Notes: generated by a model from the sequence alone, not told the origin. 64,000 bases of DNA from Psychrobacillus sp. FSL H8-0483 (GCF_038637725.1 NZ_CP152052.1:248001-312000); one strand, 5' to 3'; positions 8,230 through 18,022 are shown, numbered from the stretch's first letter. Translations and numbers: made by a program.

Positions 8230-10134
8230 ATGGAAAAATTAGAAGGAAAAACGTTAGATGTCGTGAAAGACAATGTGGAAAAACTTCAAGAGCTATTCCC
8301 AGAAGTTTTTACAGAACAAAAGATAGATTTTGAAAAACTAAAGCTCGCTTTAGGAGACCGTGTACAATCAGAAAAAGAAAGATATGAATTTACATGGAAC
8401 GGAAAAACAGAAGCGATTCAAATGGCACAAAAACAATCAACAGGAACCCTACGTCCTTGCCAGGAAGAGAGCGTGGAATGGGATACGACGCAAAACTTAT
8501 ATATAGAAGGAGATAACTTAGAAGTCCTGAGACTCCTTCAAAACTCGTATAGAGATAAAGTGAAAATGATCTACATTGATCCGCCATATAACACTGGAAA
8601 AGATTTTGTCTATAAAGATAACTTCCATAACAATATTAAAAACTATACAGAAATGATGGAGGAAAGCTATAAATCCAATGCGGAGACAAATGGAAGGTAT
8701 CATACGGATTGGCTAAATATGATTTATCCAAGATTGAAGTTAGCAAAGAGTTTATTGAAAGATGATGGAGTTATTTTTGTCAGTATTGATGACTCGGAGC
8801 AAAGTAACCTAAAAAAAATAATGGATGAAATATTCGGGGAAGCAAATTTTATTGCCTCTGTCACGAGAAATACAAATAGTGCAAAAAACCAAGCCATCTT
8901 TTTCTCTGTAAGTCATGATTATTGTTTGGTCTATGCTAAAAATATTGGTAGCTTAAATGTAAAATATGCCGAAAATAAATGGGCAGTAGCCAAAAATAAT
9001 GTGAATGATTATTTAAGAAAAATTGAAGAGCTTCGAAATATGAATTTAAGCCATGATGAAATTACGGAAGAATTAAAACAAATTACGAAATATCCTCGAT
9101 TTACGGATTTTGTGAACTACTGGTATATGGACGATAAAGGAGTGTACCAAAAAGATAATCTAGGTGGGGTAAAGAACGGGAACATTGTAACTATCATGAA
9201 TCCTCTTACTTTAAAGGAAGACCCGATTCCTCCAGGAGGATTTAGATATAGTGCAGAGAAACTGCAACAATTAATAGGGGAAGATAGAATTCATTTTCAT
9301 ATAGATGGAAGCCTTCCTAGACTTAAAAGATATTTAACAGATAATCTAGAGCAAAGACCAAAATCCATTATGTCAGATGACCAAAGACCGGACTATTCTT
9401 TGTTAAAAGAGTTCAATACACCATTTGATAATCCAAAACAATTAAGCTTCATTAAGCGATTACTAAGCATTTTTGAAAACGATGAAATTTATCTAGATTT
9501 CTTTTCGGGATCAGCAACAACAGCCCATGCGGTCATGGATTTAAATGCTGCAGACGGAGGTAGCAGGAAATTTATTATGGTGCAGATTCCAGAAACAACG
9601 GATGAAAAGTCAGATGCTTACAAAGCGGGTTATAAGAACATTTGTGAAATCGGTAAAGAACGTATTCGACGTGCTGGTTTAAAAGTAAAAGAAGAAAATA
9701 AAGATAAAGACGGATTAGACAATCTGGATTTTGGATTTAAAGTTTTCAAGTTAGATGAGACAAATTTAAAAACGTGGGATGAGGATGCAGAGGATATTGA
9801 AAATAATCTCTTATTCTTTGAAGGAGCAGTAAAAGAAGGGCGTACGCAGGAAGATGTACTTTATGAGATTTTATTGAAGTACGGCATTCCTTTAACTGTG
9901 CCAATGGAAGAAGAAAAAGTGGGAGATATTACTTCATTCTCAGTAGGGTTTGGTTATTTAGTGATTTGTTTGGATAAAAATCTAACAACTAAAAATATAG
10001 AAGAACTAGTCTTACATTACCCAGAGTGTAAACGTATGGTGTTTTTAGATGATGGATTTGCGTCTGATGAGGCGAAAATTAATGCAGAACAACTATTGAA
10101 AAGAAGTGGTGTCGATGACATTCGAGTAATTTAA
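8230..10134 (+). CDS. type III restriction-modification methyltransferase (Mod), adenine-specific
   Basis: A 634-residue N6-adenine DNA methyltransferase. The catalytic motif DPPYNTGKDF lies near residues 117-126, and the AdoMet-binding motif DFFSGSATTAHA lies near 422-433. Motif IV before motif I is the beta-class order of type III Mod subunits. The middle (~170-400) should hold the target-recognition region. In type III systems Mod sets the site and can methylate alone, while cutting needs Mod plus Res. It starts directly after the DUF4391 stop codon and ends 13 bp before res. The FSGSATT motif has Ala where many relatives have Gly; this is common and no sign of loss. Confidence 0.92.
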   Translation: MEKLEGKTLDVVKDNVEKLQELFPEVFTEQKIDFEKLKLALGDRVQSEKERYEFTWNGKTEAIQMAQKQSTGTLRPCQEESVEWDTTQNLYIEGDNLEVLRLLQNSYRDKVKMIYIDPPYNTGKDFVYKDNFHNNIKNYTEMMEESYKSNAETNGRYHTDWLNMIYPRLKLAKSLLKDDGVIFVSIDDSEQSNLKKIMDEIFGEANFIASVTRNTNSAKNQAIFFSVSHDYCLVYAKNIGSLNVKYAENKWAVAKNNVNDYLRKIEELRNMNLSHDEITEELKQITKYPRFTDFVNYWYMDDKGVYQKDNLGGVKNGNIVTIMNPLTLKEDPIPPGGFRYSAEKLQQLIGEDRIHFHIDGSLPRLKRYLTDNLEQRPKSIMSDDQRPDYSLLKEFNTPFDNPKQLSFIKRLLSIFENDEIYLDFFSGSATTAHAVMDLNAADGGSRKFIMVQIPETTDEKSDAYKAGYKNICEIGKERIRRAGLKVKEENKDKDGLDNLDFGFKVFKLDETNLKTWDEDAEDIENNLLFFEGAVKEGRTQEDVLYEILLKYGIPLTVPMEEEKVGDITSFSVGFGYLVICLDKNLTTKNIEELVLHYPECKRMVFLDDGFASDEAKINAEQLLKRSGVDDIRVI

Positions 10135-10147
10135 GGAGGTGCATCAA

Positions 10148-13141
10148 ATGAAGATTAAATTTGATAAACAACAGTATCAGTTTGATGCAATTCAATCGAT
10201 TACGGATCTTTTTAAAGGTCAATCAAGTAATGTATCCAATTTTACTGTTAGTATGGGCGATATTGTGGGTTCAGAGGTTACCGCTTTAGGTGTAGGAAAT
10301 AAACTAGAGCTATCCGCGTTAGATGTAATGGAAAATTTACAAGAAGTACAAGTTCGAAACCATTTGAAAAAAGATCACCATATTCAAGATTGGAATTTCA
10401 CGATTGAAATGGAAACAGGAACAGGGAAAACGTATGTCTATACACGTTCTATCTTTGAACTAAACAAGCTATACGGCTTTACCAAATTTATCATAGTTGT
10501 TCCGAGTGTTGCTATTCGTGAGGGAGTTTATAAATCTCTTGAAATGACGGAAACTCATTTTAAAGAAGAGTATCCAGGTCAAAACTGTCATTTCTTTAAA
10601 TACGATTCGTCGAATTTAGAGCAGGTGAGAGACTTTGCTACCAGTACGAATATTGAAGTAATGATTATTAATATAGATGCGTTCCGTAAAAGTTTTGATG
10701 ATCCGGAGAAAGACAATAAAGCAAATCTTATTCACCGAGAACGAGACACGATGAATGGCATGCGCCCTATTCAGTTCATTCAAGAAACGAATCCAATTGT
10801 CATTATTGATGAACCTCAAAGCGTAGATAATACGGCTACTGCTAAAAAAGCAATTGCTTCCTTAAATCCAATGTGTAAGCTTCGTTTTTCCGCAACACAT
10901 AAAGAAACGTATAATCTTATCTATAAATTAGATGCAGTCGATGCCTATGATCAGAAGTTAGTGAAAAAGATTGAAGTACTTTCGGTTACTTCTGGAGATG
11001 ATCATAACGATGCTTATATAAAACTTGTGAGTGTATCAAACAGTGGTGGATATAAAGCCAAGGTAGAAATAGATGAACAGAAAAAAGATGGCACAGTAAA
11101 ACGTGTTGTAAAAGAAATAAATCCAAGTACGAAGAGTAACTTATTTACAATCTCAGGCGAACGCGACTTGTATAAAGGGTATGTTCTAGAAGGTATAAAT
11201 GCAGAACCAGGAAATGAATCCATTGAATTCGCGAATGGAAAGTTCCTAAAAATAGGTGGTGTCATCGGTGGTTTGGATGATCAACAACTAAAAAGATTAC
11301 AAATTAGAGAAGCCGTTCGTGCACATTTAGATAAGGAATTATCACTTGTTCATAAAGGAATTAAAGTTCTGAGCTTATTCTTTATTGATCGAGTGGAAAA
11401 TTATCGCATATATCCTGAAGGTTCTTCCTGGAAAAAGGGAATTTATGCAACCATGTTTGAAGAGGAATATAACAATCTTATGAAACTTCCAAAATACCAT
11501 ACGCTATTAGAGGAAAATCAGTATTTAGCAAACCAAAAAGCTTCTGAAGTACATGATGGTTATTTTTCGAAAGATGGAAAAGGTAAATACAAAAATAGTG
11601 CTATGAGCAAAACAGGGGAACTTCGCAGTAATAAAGAGGATGAATCCACTTTTGAACTAATCATGAAAGAAAAAGAAAAGTTACTAAGCTTTGAAACACC
11701 TTTACGATTTATCTTTTCCCACTCAGCTTTAAAAGAGGGTTGGGACAATCCGAATGTCTTTCAAATATGTACGCTGGTAGAGTCAAAAGATCCTCTAACG
11801 AAACGACAAAAAATTGGGCGTGGTCTTCGATTACCTGTAAATAAAGATGGGATCAGACAATACGATCAAAATTTGAACATATTGACTGTCATCGCAAACG
11901 AATCTTACCATGACTTTGCAGAAAGTCTTCAAAAAGAAATGGAAGAGGAAACTGGCGTTAAGTTTGGATTCATTGAAGAACAAACCTTTGCCACGCTTAC
12001 AATTGAGGATAAAGAAACAGGTAAAGAAATAGAGATTGGCTATGAGCGTTCGGCAGAAGTGTTTGCCTATCTGGTAAAAGAAAACTATGTTTCTAAAAAT
12101 GGAGAAGTGAAAGAAAAGTTAAAGAAGGAATTGTCAGAAGAGGAATTCCGAGTACCAGAAAAGTTCACGGATATTCACTATGGCATAACAGAAGTATTAA
12201 AGAAATCGATCAAAAAGCTTCCTGTTTTCAAAAAGGACGATCGTGTAGATATCCAACTGAACAAACAAGTTTTCTTGACCGATGAATTCAATGAACTATG
12301 GGACCGTATCAAATATAAAACGACATATTCTGTATCATTGGATTCCGAAAAATTAATAGAGAAATGTGTAGAAAAAGTAAAAAAATTAGAAGAGATTTCA
12401 GCGCGCAAAATTCGAACGGAAAAAGCAGATATTCGTACTGAACGCAAGGGGATAACGGGAGAAGGGAAGGGCTTCCGAGTTACGGAACTAAAAGAAGAGA
12501 AACGGAAACTTCCAGATATACTACGTTATTTACAAGATCATACAACGCTGAAAAGAAAAACATTAATAGATATTTTAATTCAGTCGGGAAGACTAGATGA
12601 CTTTAAAAAGAATCCACAAGCATTTATGGAAGCGGTAGTAAAAATTATCCATAAGGAAAAACAAAGTATGATTATTGATGGGATTAAATATGAAAAAATC
12701 GGTGAACAGGAATATTTTTCCCAATCCTTATTTGAAGAGCAAGAACTGATTGGATACTTGAAAAAGAATACATTAGAAGTATCGGGTGAAAAATCGGTCT
12801 ATAACTATATTCAATACGACTCGGACGTTGAAAAGGCATTTGCGGAAGACCTTGATAATGATGAAGACGTAAAGCTATTCGTGAAACTACCGTCTTCCTT
12901 TGTCATTGGAACACCACTCGGCAACTACAATCCCGACTGGGCAATCTTATTAGATAAAGATGGAGTAGAAAAACTCTTCTTCGTCATCGAAACAAAAGGT
13001 ACAACGGACTTAGATGGACTCCGAAACCGAGAAAGCGCAAAAATCAAATGCGGTGAAAAGCATTTCGAAGCGCTACAAACAGATGTGGCATACAAAGTTT
13101 CCGATAGCTATGAAGCGTTTAAAGAGAAGGTTAATTACTAA
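10148..13141 (+). CDS. type III restriction enzyme helicase/nuclease subunit (Res)
   Basis: A 997-residue subunit. Superfamily 2 helicase motifs are METGTGKT near 87-94, IIDEPQ near 219, FSATH near 245, SALKEGWDNPNVFQICT near 530 and KIGRGLRLP near 557. A C-terminal PD-(D/E)xK nuclease is seen as NPDWAIL near 928 and the ETKG near 947. With Mod it would translocate or diffuse along DNA and cut unmodified sites. The start is ATG 10148 with a perfect AAGGAGGT at 10133-10140; the upstream GTG at 10139 lies inside that site. All expected catalytic residues are present, so the system looks intact. A terminator follows. Confidence 0.92.
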   Translation: MKIKFDKQQYQFDAIQSITDLFKGQSSNVSNFTVSMGDIVGSEVTALGVGNKLELSALDVMENLQEVQVRNHLKKDHHIQDWNFTIEMETGTGKTYVYTRSIFELNKLYGFTKFIIVVPSVAIREGVYKSLEMTETHFKEEYPGQNCHFFKYDSSNLEQVRDFATSTNIEVMIINIDAFRKSFDDPEKDNKANLIHRERDTMNGMRPIQFIQETNPIVIIDEPQSVDNTATAKKAIASLNPMCKLRFSATHKETYNLIYKLDAVDAYDQKLVKKIEVLSVTSGDDHNDAYIKLVSVSNSGGYKAKVEIDEQKKDGTVKRVVKEINPSTKSNLFTISGERDLYKGYVLEGINAEPGNESIEFANGKFLKIGGVIGGLDDQQLKRLQIREAVRAHLDKELSLVHKGIKVLSLFFIDRVENYRIYPEGSSWKKGIYATMFEEEYNNLMKLPKYHTLLEENQYLANQKASEVHDGYFSKDGKGKYKNSAMSKTGELRSNKEDESTFELIMKEKEKLLSFETPLRFIFSHSALKEGWDNPNVFQICTLVESKDPLTKRQKIGRGLRLPVNKDGIRQYDQNLNILTVIANESYHDFAESLQKEMEEETGVKFGFIEEQTFATLTIEDKETGKEIEIGYERSAEVFAYLVKENYVSKNGEVKEKLKKELSEEEFRVPEKFTDIHYGITEVLKKSIKKLPVFKKDDRVDIQLNKQVFLTDEFNELWDRIKYKTTYSVSLDSEKLIEKCVEKVKKLEEISARKIRTEKADIRTERKGITGEGKGFRVTELKEEKRKLPDILRYLQDHTTLKRKTLIDILIQSGRLDDFKKNPQAFMEAVVKIIHKEKQSMIIDGIKYEKIGEQEYFSQSLFEEQELIGYLKKNTLEVSGEKSVYNYIQYDSDVEKAFAEDLDNDEDVKLFVKLPSSFVIGTPLGNYNPDWAILLDKDGVEKLFFVIETKGTTDLDGLRNRESAKIKCGEKHFEALQTDVAYKVSDSYEAFKEKVNY

Positions 13142-13167
13142 AAGAATGAATGTGAAAGAAAGAATGG

Positions 13168-13207
13168 AGGGGCTAACTTGTTTTTTTGTAGTTAGTCCCT
13201 TATTTTT
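13168..13207 (+). terminator. terminator of the defence module
   Basis: AGGGGCTAAC pairs with GTTAGTCCCT across a short T-rich loop and is followed by TATTTTTG. It lies 27 bp after the res stop codon. Confidence 0.75.
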
Positions 13208-13229
13208 GAAGATATTGCTGGTATCTTTT

Positions 13230-13344
13230 ACTGTTGTTCTTAGCGTTTATATTATTGTAGAATCCGCGCGAGACTCCTGCGGGAAAGCGAGCCAGACGAG
13301 ACCCCGCAGTAAACATGCGGATTCTACACAATAACAACAGTGTT
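13230..13344. repeat. GC-rich palindromic repeat with long inverted arms
   Basis: The outer arms ACTGTTGTT and AACAACAGT are exact complements. Inside them TTATTGTAGAATCCGC pairs with GCGGATTCTACACAATAA. The core carries GAGACTCCTGCGGGAAAGCGAG and GACGAGACCCCGCAG, the hallmark words of a repeat family common in Bacillales intergenic regions. Related copies are at 22667-22756 (opposite orientation) and 23583-23697. The left arm holds about 13 extra bases. Confidence 0.75.
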
Positions 13345-13424
13345 ATTTATTAGCCCTTAAAAATAACCTGAATGGTAAAATGTGATTATCGAAAGATTAT
13401 TATCTACTCGGAGGGAAACATAGC

Positions 13425-14543
13425 ATGGAAAAGCCTGCTTATTTTTATCAATATCTTGAACCGATGTCCAAAGAGCTTGCATTGGTTGCACGTGAACTAG
13501 AAAATAGTATTTTCACAAGTCCACGGACGATGCTAACGCATGCGCGAATATTTGTAGAAAATATACTCCAACAGGTGATTCGAGCGGAACAGTTGCCTGA
13601 CGAACCCTGGACAAACTTGAAGGATCGAATTGACTTACTTAACCAAAATGGTTATTTGACTCCTGAAATTCGAGATGGTCTTCATTTTGTTCGACAAACT
13701 GGGAACCAAGCCGCGCATGATACGCGAATGTTTCGCTACTCGGAAGCATTATTGTCATGGGAATCGGTGTATCGCATTGTGAAATGGTATGTGGAAGTGT
13801 ACGGTCCAGTGGATTTTGTGGTTCCAGCTTATCAAGATCCATCTCCACAGATGACACAATCGTATGAGATTACCGAAATCGAAGAACGCCTCAAGTCTTT
13901 AGAGAAATTGCTTATTTCTTCTTTGCAAAAACCTATTGAAGAATCTAGTATTACCGAAGTGGCCGCAACTGTTGTCGATACGCCTTTACAACCTGAACGT
14001 CCAGGTTTCACAACAATTCGAACACTTACATATAAAAACCAACAAATAGAAATTCCGTACTTCTTACGTGACGCATTCCTCTTGCCTCAAAGGTTTGCAA
14101 TTTCGGAGACATTTCTTATTAGACTGGGAGCAGAGCAGCAAGCACGAATCATGAGCGAATTACCTAATAATCTAGATGGAATCCATAAGCATGTGAAACG
14201 CTACAATGAGAAGAATGACGAAAATCTCTTCGAGGAATTAAAAATCTTTATCGAGGAAGAGAAAACACGTAGACAGCTTACAATTGAACGACCAGGTGAG
14301 TTATTCTTTTTTTATAAAGATGACTATATCGTTGTCACAGAGGGGTTGTCTAAGATACCTCTCACAACAGATGAATTCACTGGAATTCCCAATCTACTTA
14401 GACAGCTAAACGAAGATCAAATGGAAACGGTTCAACAATTACCAAAAGAGCTCGTTATTCTAGCCAAATATGAAAATGTAGGGATTGGGATAGTTGGAAA
14501 GTTATTTGAACAGTTGAAAGAGAAGCAACAAAGTAAAGCGTAG
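13425..14543 (+). CDS. DUF4145-domain protein next to the defence module
   Basis: A 372-residue soluble protein. Residues ~5-130 match the DUF4145 pattern seen at the N-terminus of some restriction HsdR-type proteins: ELENSIFTSPRTMLTHARIF, then GNQAAHD near residues 98-104. The rest (~190-372) is charged, with no motif I recognise. The start is ATG with GGAGGG at 13411-13416. It lies 283 bp after res, beyond a terminator and a GC-rich repeat, so it has its own transcription unit. Its position and domain suggest a defence accessory role, but nothing here proves that. Confidence 0.65.
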   Translation: MEKPAYFYQYLEPMSKELALVARELENSIFTSPRTMLTHARIFVENILQQVIRAEQLPDEPWTNLKDRIDLLNQNGYLTPEIRDGLHFVRQTGNQAAHDTRMFRYSEALLSWESVYRIVKWYVEVYGPVDFVVPAYQDPSPQMTQSYEITEIEERLKSLEKLLISSLQKPIEESSITEVAATVVDTPLQPERPGFTTIRTLTYKNQQIEIPYFLRDAFLLPQRFAISETFLIRLGAEQQARIMSELPNNLDGIHKHVKRYNEKNDENLFEELKIFIEEEKTRRQLTIERPGELFFFYKDDYIVVTEGLSKIPLTTDEFTGIPNLLRQLNEDQMETVQQLPKELVILAKYENVGIGIVGKLFEQLKEKQQSKA

Positions 14544-14621
14544 TGATTTATAAATGGATGGATTTACAATGAGTAATATATGCTTAATAAAGCATTTTAA
14601 CTAAGAAGGGATGTAAATATA

Positions 14622-14849
14622 ATGGCAGAAATTAAATACGATATTAAGGAAACGATTTCGGTGTTGTCTGAGGGAAGTAAAGGATGGACGAAAGAGCTGA
14701 ATTTGGTTAGCTGGAATGACCGAGAAGCGAAATACGATATTCGAGAATGGTCAGAGGACCATGAAAAAATGCGTAAGGGTGTTACGTTTACACTATCGGA
14801 ATTGCAGGCTTTGAAAGCTGCATTAAATGAATTGCAAGATTTAGATTAA
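14622..14849 (+). CDS. YdbC/PC4-like single-stranded DNA-binding protein
   Basis: A 75-residue protein of the YdbC family, bacterial relatives of the PC4 transcription coactivator fold. It shows an antiparallel sheet pattern (IKYDIKETISVLSE, WTKELNLVSWN, AKYDIREWSEDHEKM) and a C-terminal helix (TLSELQALKAALNELQDL), as in YdbC. Members bind single-stranded DNA. GGGATG lies 7-12 bp before the ATG. A strong terminator follows at 14875. It is a short gene that is commonly chromosomal, so it need not belong to the defence locus. Confidence 0.82.
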   Translation: MAEIKYDIKETISVLSEGSKGWTKELNLVSWNDREAKYDIREWSEDHEKMRKGVTFTLSELQALKAALNELQDLD

Positions 14850-14874
14850 AGAAATGTACTATAAACCCTATAAA

Positions 14875-14914
14875 AACCAGCCAATAGAAAGCAATTTTCT
14901 ATTGGCTGGTTTTG
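14875..14914 (+). terminator. terminator after the ydbC-like gene
   Basis: AAACCAGCCAATAGAAA pairs with TTTCTATTGGCTGGTTT across a four-base loop and runs into TTTTG. The long perfect stem may work in both directions. Confidence 0.88.
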
Positions 14915-15104
14915 TTTATACTGGTCCAAGTAAATCTATTTATTTTCAGCCCACTAACAATTTTATTAGGTACCGAAATGAAAATTTTATTGAATTTTTT
15001 GTCGAATTCTCTAGAAAGTTTATGTCGAAATATGTATAAACTTGTTATAATACGTACAGATACTAGTATTATTTACATATTTTTTGAGCCTTGGAGGCAA
15101 TTGA

Positions 15105-16544
15105 ATGAAAAATTATAGCTTTGTTGGACCAATAATCGCCATGACCTTACCCCTAGTCCTATTTCTTTGTTTAAGATTTGGACTTATGACAGATCCGTAT
15201 TTAATGAACCTTAAAAGACACTTTTACATAGTAAGTGCTATCGCGTCTTTGTCTACGATTATTGCCATAGCAGTAGGGATTGCGGGTAAAAGATTGCGTA
15301 ATATTAAAGTAAGCTTTTTGGCATTGTCTTTTATTTCACTTGCGCTGCTGTTTTTATTGCATGGTTTATCAACACCTCATTTATTGCTTCCTGAAACGGA
15401 TTTAGCGGGTGTTGCAGCGCAGTTGAGTATGTTACTAGCAACGATTTGGTTGTGGCTTTCCTCGCTACCTTCCGACAATAAGTTAGTTGAATTGTTATCT
15501 GGAAGGCATAAGTTGCTTCTTCCCGTTTGGATTGTCTTAATGAGTATTGTGGTGATCATTGGTATGTTTTTTCCTCATATCATTGTGCCATTATATGTAC
15601 AATCGTTTGAATTGGCGATCATATTTATTACTTTATTATTAAATCTTATTACGATGTTTCGTTATTACCAGACATACAGATTTTCCCGTTTTCCACTTCA
15701 ACTTGCCATTGTCTATATCACCGGATGGTTTATGTTAACCCAAATTATTATGGTTACAGGAGAGACTTGGCGACTAAGCTGGTGGATCTATCATTACCTA
15801 TTACTTGCTTCGATGATTGTGATGCTAATTGGGTTAGTAAAGCAGTATGCTACAAAAGGTACATTAATCTCTGCCATGCGAGCTCTATTTACGAATGATC
15901 CTTTTGAAAGAATTACGAACAGTATTTCTCCAAGTGTGAAAGATTTAGTGATAGCAACAGAGAAAAAAGATAAATATACCGTAGGCCATACATTTCGAGT
16001 AACAATGTATGCACTGCATTTAGCAGAAGAACTTCAGTTAAAACCAGAGCAGCTTCGCGTGATAGCACAAGGTGCATTAGTCCATGATGTCGGGAAAATT
16101 AATATTCCAGATGATATTCTAAATAAACCAGGAAAACTTTCCAACGAGGAAAGAGAAATAATTGAACAGCATCCCGTAAGTGGTTACGAGATGTGTAGAG
16201 AACTCGGGTTTATGAAAGAGGAACTAAGTATTATTCGTTCTCACCATGAAAAATGGGACGGAAGTGGGTATCCGGACAGGCTTATGGGAGATGAAATTGA
16301 TTTGTTAGCGAGAATCGTGGCGGTAGCAGACGTGTATGATGCGCTGACTTCCGAGAGATCTTACCGTAAGGCATGGTCCCATAACGAGGCAATGAATGTA
16401 TTAGTAGAGGAAAAAGGGAAACATTTTGATCCGACATGTGTAGATGCATGGGTGTCCCTATGTGAACGAAACTCATCTGTTTATCTATACCCTTCCACTG
16501 CTATTAATGATGATACGACTGGTGACTTGATTTCTACAATTTAG
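15105..16544 (+). CDS. membrane-bound HD-GYP phosphodiesterase
   Basis: A 479-residue protein. About seven hydrophobic helices fill residues 5-245. A cytoplasmic HD-GYP domain follows, with GHTFRVTMYALHLAEE near 300, HDVGKINIPDDILNKPG near 326 and HHEKWDGSGYP near 380-390. The HD pair binds metal, and the GYP signature points to cyclic-di-GMP hydrolysis rather than a plain HD domain. The membrane half probably senses a signal I cannot identify. The start is ATG with GGAGG at 15093-15097. A TATAAT at 15046-15051 may be the -10 box, but no good -35 was found. Confidence 0.87.
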   Translation: MKNYSFVGPIIAMTLPLVLFLCLRFGLMTDPYLMNLKRHFYIVSAIASLSTIIAIAVGIAGKRLRNIKVSFLALSFISLALLFLLHGLSTPHLLLPETDLAGVAAQLSMLLATIWLWLSSLPSDNKLVELLSGRHKLLLPVWIVLMSIVVIIGMFFPHIIVPLYVQSFELAIIFITLLLNLITMFRYYQTYRFSRFPLQLAIVYITGWFMLTQIIMVTGETWRLSWWIYHYLLLASMIVMLIGLVKQYATKGTLISAMRALFTNDPFERITNSISPSVKDLVIATEKKDKYTVGHTFRVTMYALHLAEELQLKPEQLRVIAQGALVHDVGKINIPDDILNKPGKLSNEEREIIEQHPVSGYEMCRELGFMKEELSIIRSHHEKWDGSGYPDRLMGDEIDLLARIVAVADVYDALTSERSYRKAWSHNEAMNVLVEEKGKHFDPTCVDAWVSLCERNSSVYLYPSTAINDDTTGDLISTI

Positions 16545-16576
16545 GAATATTTTTATCAAACTTAAACTTTTTTTTT

Positions 16577-16609
16577 ACACCCTTGCACATATGCTTGGGT
16601 GTATTTTTT
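16577..16609 (+). terminator. terminator after the HD-GYP gene
   Basis: ACACCC (16577-16582) pairs with GGGTGT (16597-16602), followed by ATTTTTT. A T-run also precedes the stem on the other side. Confidence 0.7.
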
Positions 16610-16647
16610 ATGAATGCACACTCACAGAAATCATTCATCAGTAAAAT

Positions 16648-16688
16648 AAAATGCTTGGTGTCCTAATTTAGGGTTATGAGCATTTTTT
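16648..16688. other. second hairpin in the gap before ugpC
   Basis: AAAATGCT pairs with AGCATTTT across a 23-base loop and is followed by TT. It may be a back-up terminator. The rest of 16545-16903 holds no gene; besides this hairpin it carries the PhoP-like box listed separately. Confidence 0.4.
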
Positions 16689-16767
16689 AATTGTTAAAGT
16701 AATGAAGAACAACGTCTAAAAAGCTAATAATAAGTCGTACAATCGTGCTATTTCACTTGCACACAAA

Positions 16768-16833
16768 TGTAAAAAATGTAAAGTATCCATTAATTTTTTG
16801 GGATTTGTAAAATATTAGTTAAAAGACTGTAAA
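16768..16833 (-). promoter_or_regulatory. PhoP-box-like direct repeats upstream of ugpCAEB
   Basis: TGTAAA at 16806-16811, AGTTAA at 16817-16822 and TGTAAA at 16828-16833 are spaced exactly 11 bp apart. Read on the minus strand they are TTTACA-N5-TTAACT-N5-TTTACA, the Bacillus PhoP pattern TT(A/T/C)A(C/T)A with 5-bp gaps. Two more TGTAAA words lie at 16768 and 16777 but are out of phase. Phosphate control of ugp fits biology known in other bacteria. The minus orientation leaves open whether PhoP would activate or repress. Confidence 0.55.
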
Positions 16834-16903
16834 TTTCCTTTTTTAAGTAATTCTTTATGTTTTAATAACTATGCGCCCAAATTTAAAAAAGGGGAGGTTG
16901 GGT

Positions 16904-18022
16904 ATGAGCCGAATTGAGTTAGTTGAGGTTTCGAAGTCATACGATAAACAACAAGGCGTATTGAACGAAATCAATTTAATAATAGACGAAGGTGAGTTCT
17001 TTGTTCTTGTTGGTCCTTCTGGATCTGGAAAGAGTACATTACTCAGAATGATTGCAGGATTGGAAGAAATTACTGGAGGTATTTTAAAGATTAACGGTAA
17101 ATCTGTGAATCACATGCCACCAAAGGAACGAAATTTATCAATGGTTTTTCAAAACTATGCCTTATATCCACATTTATCCGTAGAGGAGAATATTCTCTTT
17201 GGCTTAAAGGCAAAAAAAGTAGATAAACAAGAACGACAAAGAAGATTATTAGAAGCGGCTGAAATGATGGGACTAACTGAATTGTTAGAACGTAAACCGA
17301 GGGAGCTTTCCGGTGGTCAAAGACAACGTGTTGCATTAGCACGAGCTATTGTAAGTCAAGCGCCACTTTGTTTGATGGACGAGCCACTTTCCAACTTGGA
17401 TGCGAAACTTCGAGCTAATATGCGGGTCCAAATTCGTAGATTGCAAAAAAAAATTGGAATGACATTGATATATGTTACGCATGATCAAGTAGAAGCGATG
17501 ACCATGGGTGACAGAATAATGGTTTTAAATGATGGGGAAATTCAACAGGTTGGTAAACCAATTACCCTTTATAATGAACCAGCCAATCTATTTGTTGCTT
17601 CTTTTATTGGATCTCCAAAGATGAATATGGGAATAGCAAGATTTTCAGAAGACGGCAAGGAATTAATTGTTGAAGGTCAACTACATATCGCCTTCGATTC
17701 TGCATTTGTAAAGGATTTACGCAATCATAAAAAGTTAACTATTGGTATTCGGGCGGAGCATTTACTGCCTGGGACAAATGAAAATACAAATCACTTTTTA
17801 GAAGTGGTCAATGTGGAACAATTGGGAAATGAAACATCGATTGCATTTGACGTTGGTTCAGAATTATGGACGGCTAAATGGCCAGGACAATGGTCCATCC
17901 ATGTAGGTCAAAAAGTACCTGTCCAAATATTACCTGAAAATCTATTATTCTTTGATTCTGAAACAGGTGATTTAATTCAATCAGCCTTGAAAGATAAAGA
18001 ACAAGAGGTTTTAGCTATATGA
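16904..18022 (+). CDS. ugpC: sn-glycerol-3-phosphate ABC transporter ATP-binding protein
   Basis: A 372-residue ABC ATPase of the UgpC/MalK/MsmX type. Walker [10 protein letters not shown] is at residues 37-45, the signature LSGGQRQR lies near 134, Walker [15 protein letters not shown] near 154-167, and the C-terminal ~130 residues form an OB-fold regulatory domain. The start is ATG 16904, behind GGGGAGG at 16891-16897; the upstream ATG at 16871 has no binding site. It overlaps ugpA by ATGA. The gene order C-A-E-B and the downstream UgpB support the glycerol-3-phosphate assignment. Confidence 0.88.
   Translation: MSRIELVEVSKSYDKQQGVLNEINLIIDEGEFFVLVGPSGSGKSTLLRMIAGLEEITGGILKINGKSVNHMPPKERNLSMVFQNYALYPHLSVEENILFGLKAKKVDKQERQRRLLEAAEMMGLTELLERKPRELSGGQRQRVALARAIVSQAPLCLMDEPLSNLDAKLRANMRVQIRRLQKKIGMTLIYVTHDQVEAMTMGDRIMVLNDGEIQQVGKPITLYNEPANLFVASFIGSPKMNMGIARFSEDGKELIVEGQLHIAFDSAFVKDLRNHKKLTIGIRAEHLLPGTNENTNHFLEVVNVEQLGNETSIAFDVGSELWTAKWPGQWSIHVGQKVPVQILPENLLFFDSETGDLIQSALKDKEQEVLAI

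Noticed and set aside
4234-13141. DISARM or BREX system
   Set aside because: The SNF2 protein and methylase recall DISARM, but drmA, drmB and a matching drmC are missing, as are the brx genes. Mod and Res are clear type III subunits.
13014-13334. 106-codon plus-strand ORF over the end of res
   Set aside because: It overlaps the res C-terminus, the terminator and the GC-rich repeat, has no binding site, and its composition follows the repeat.
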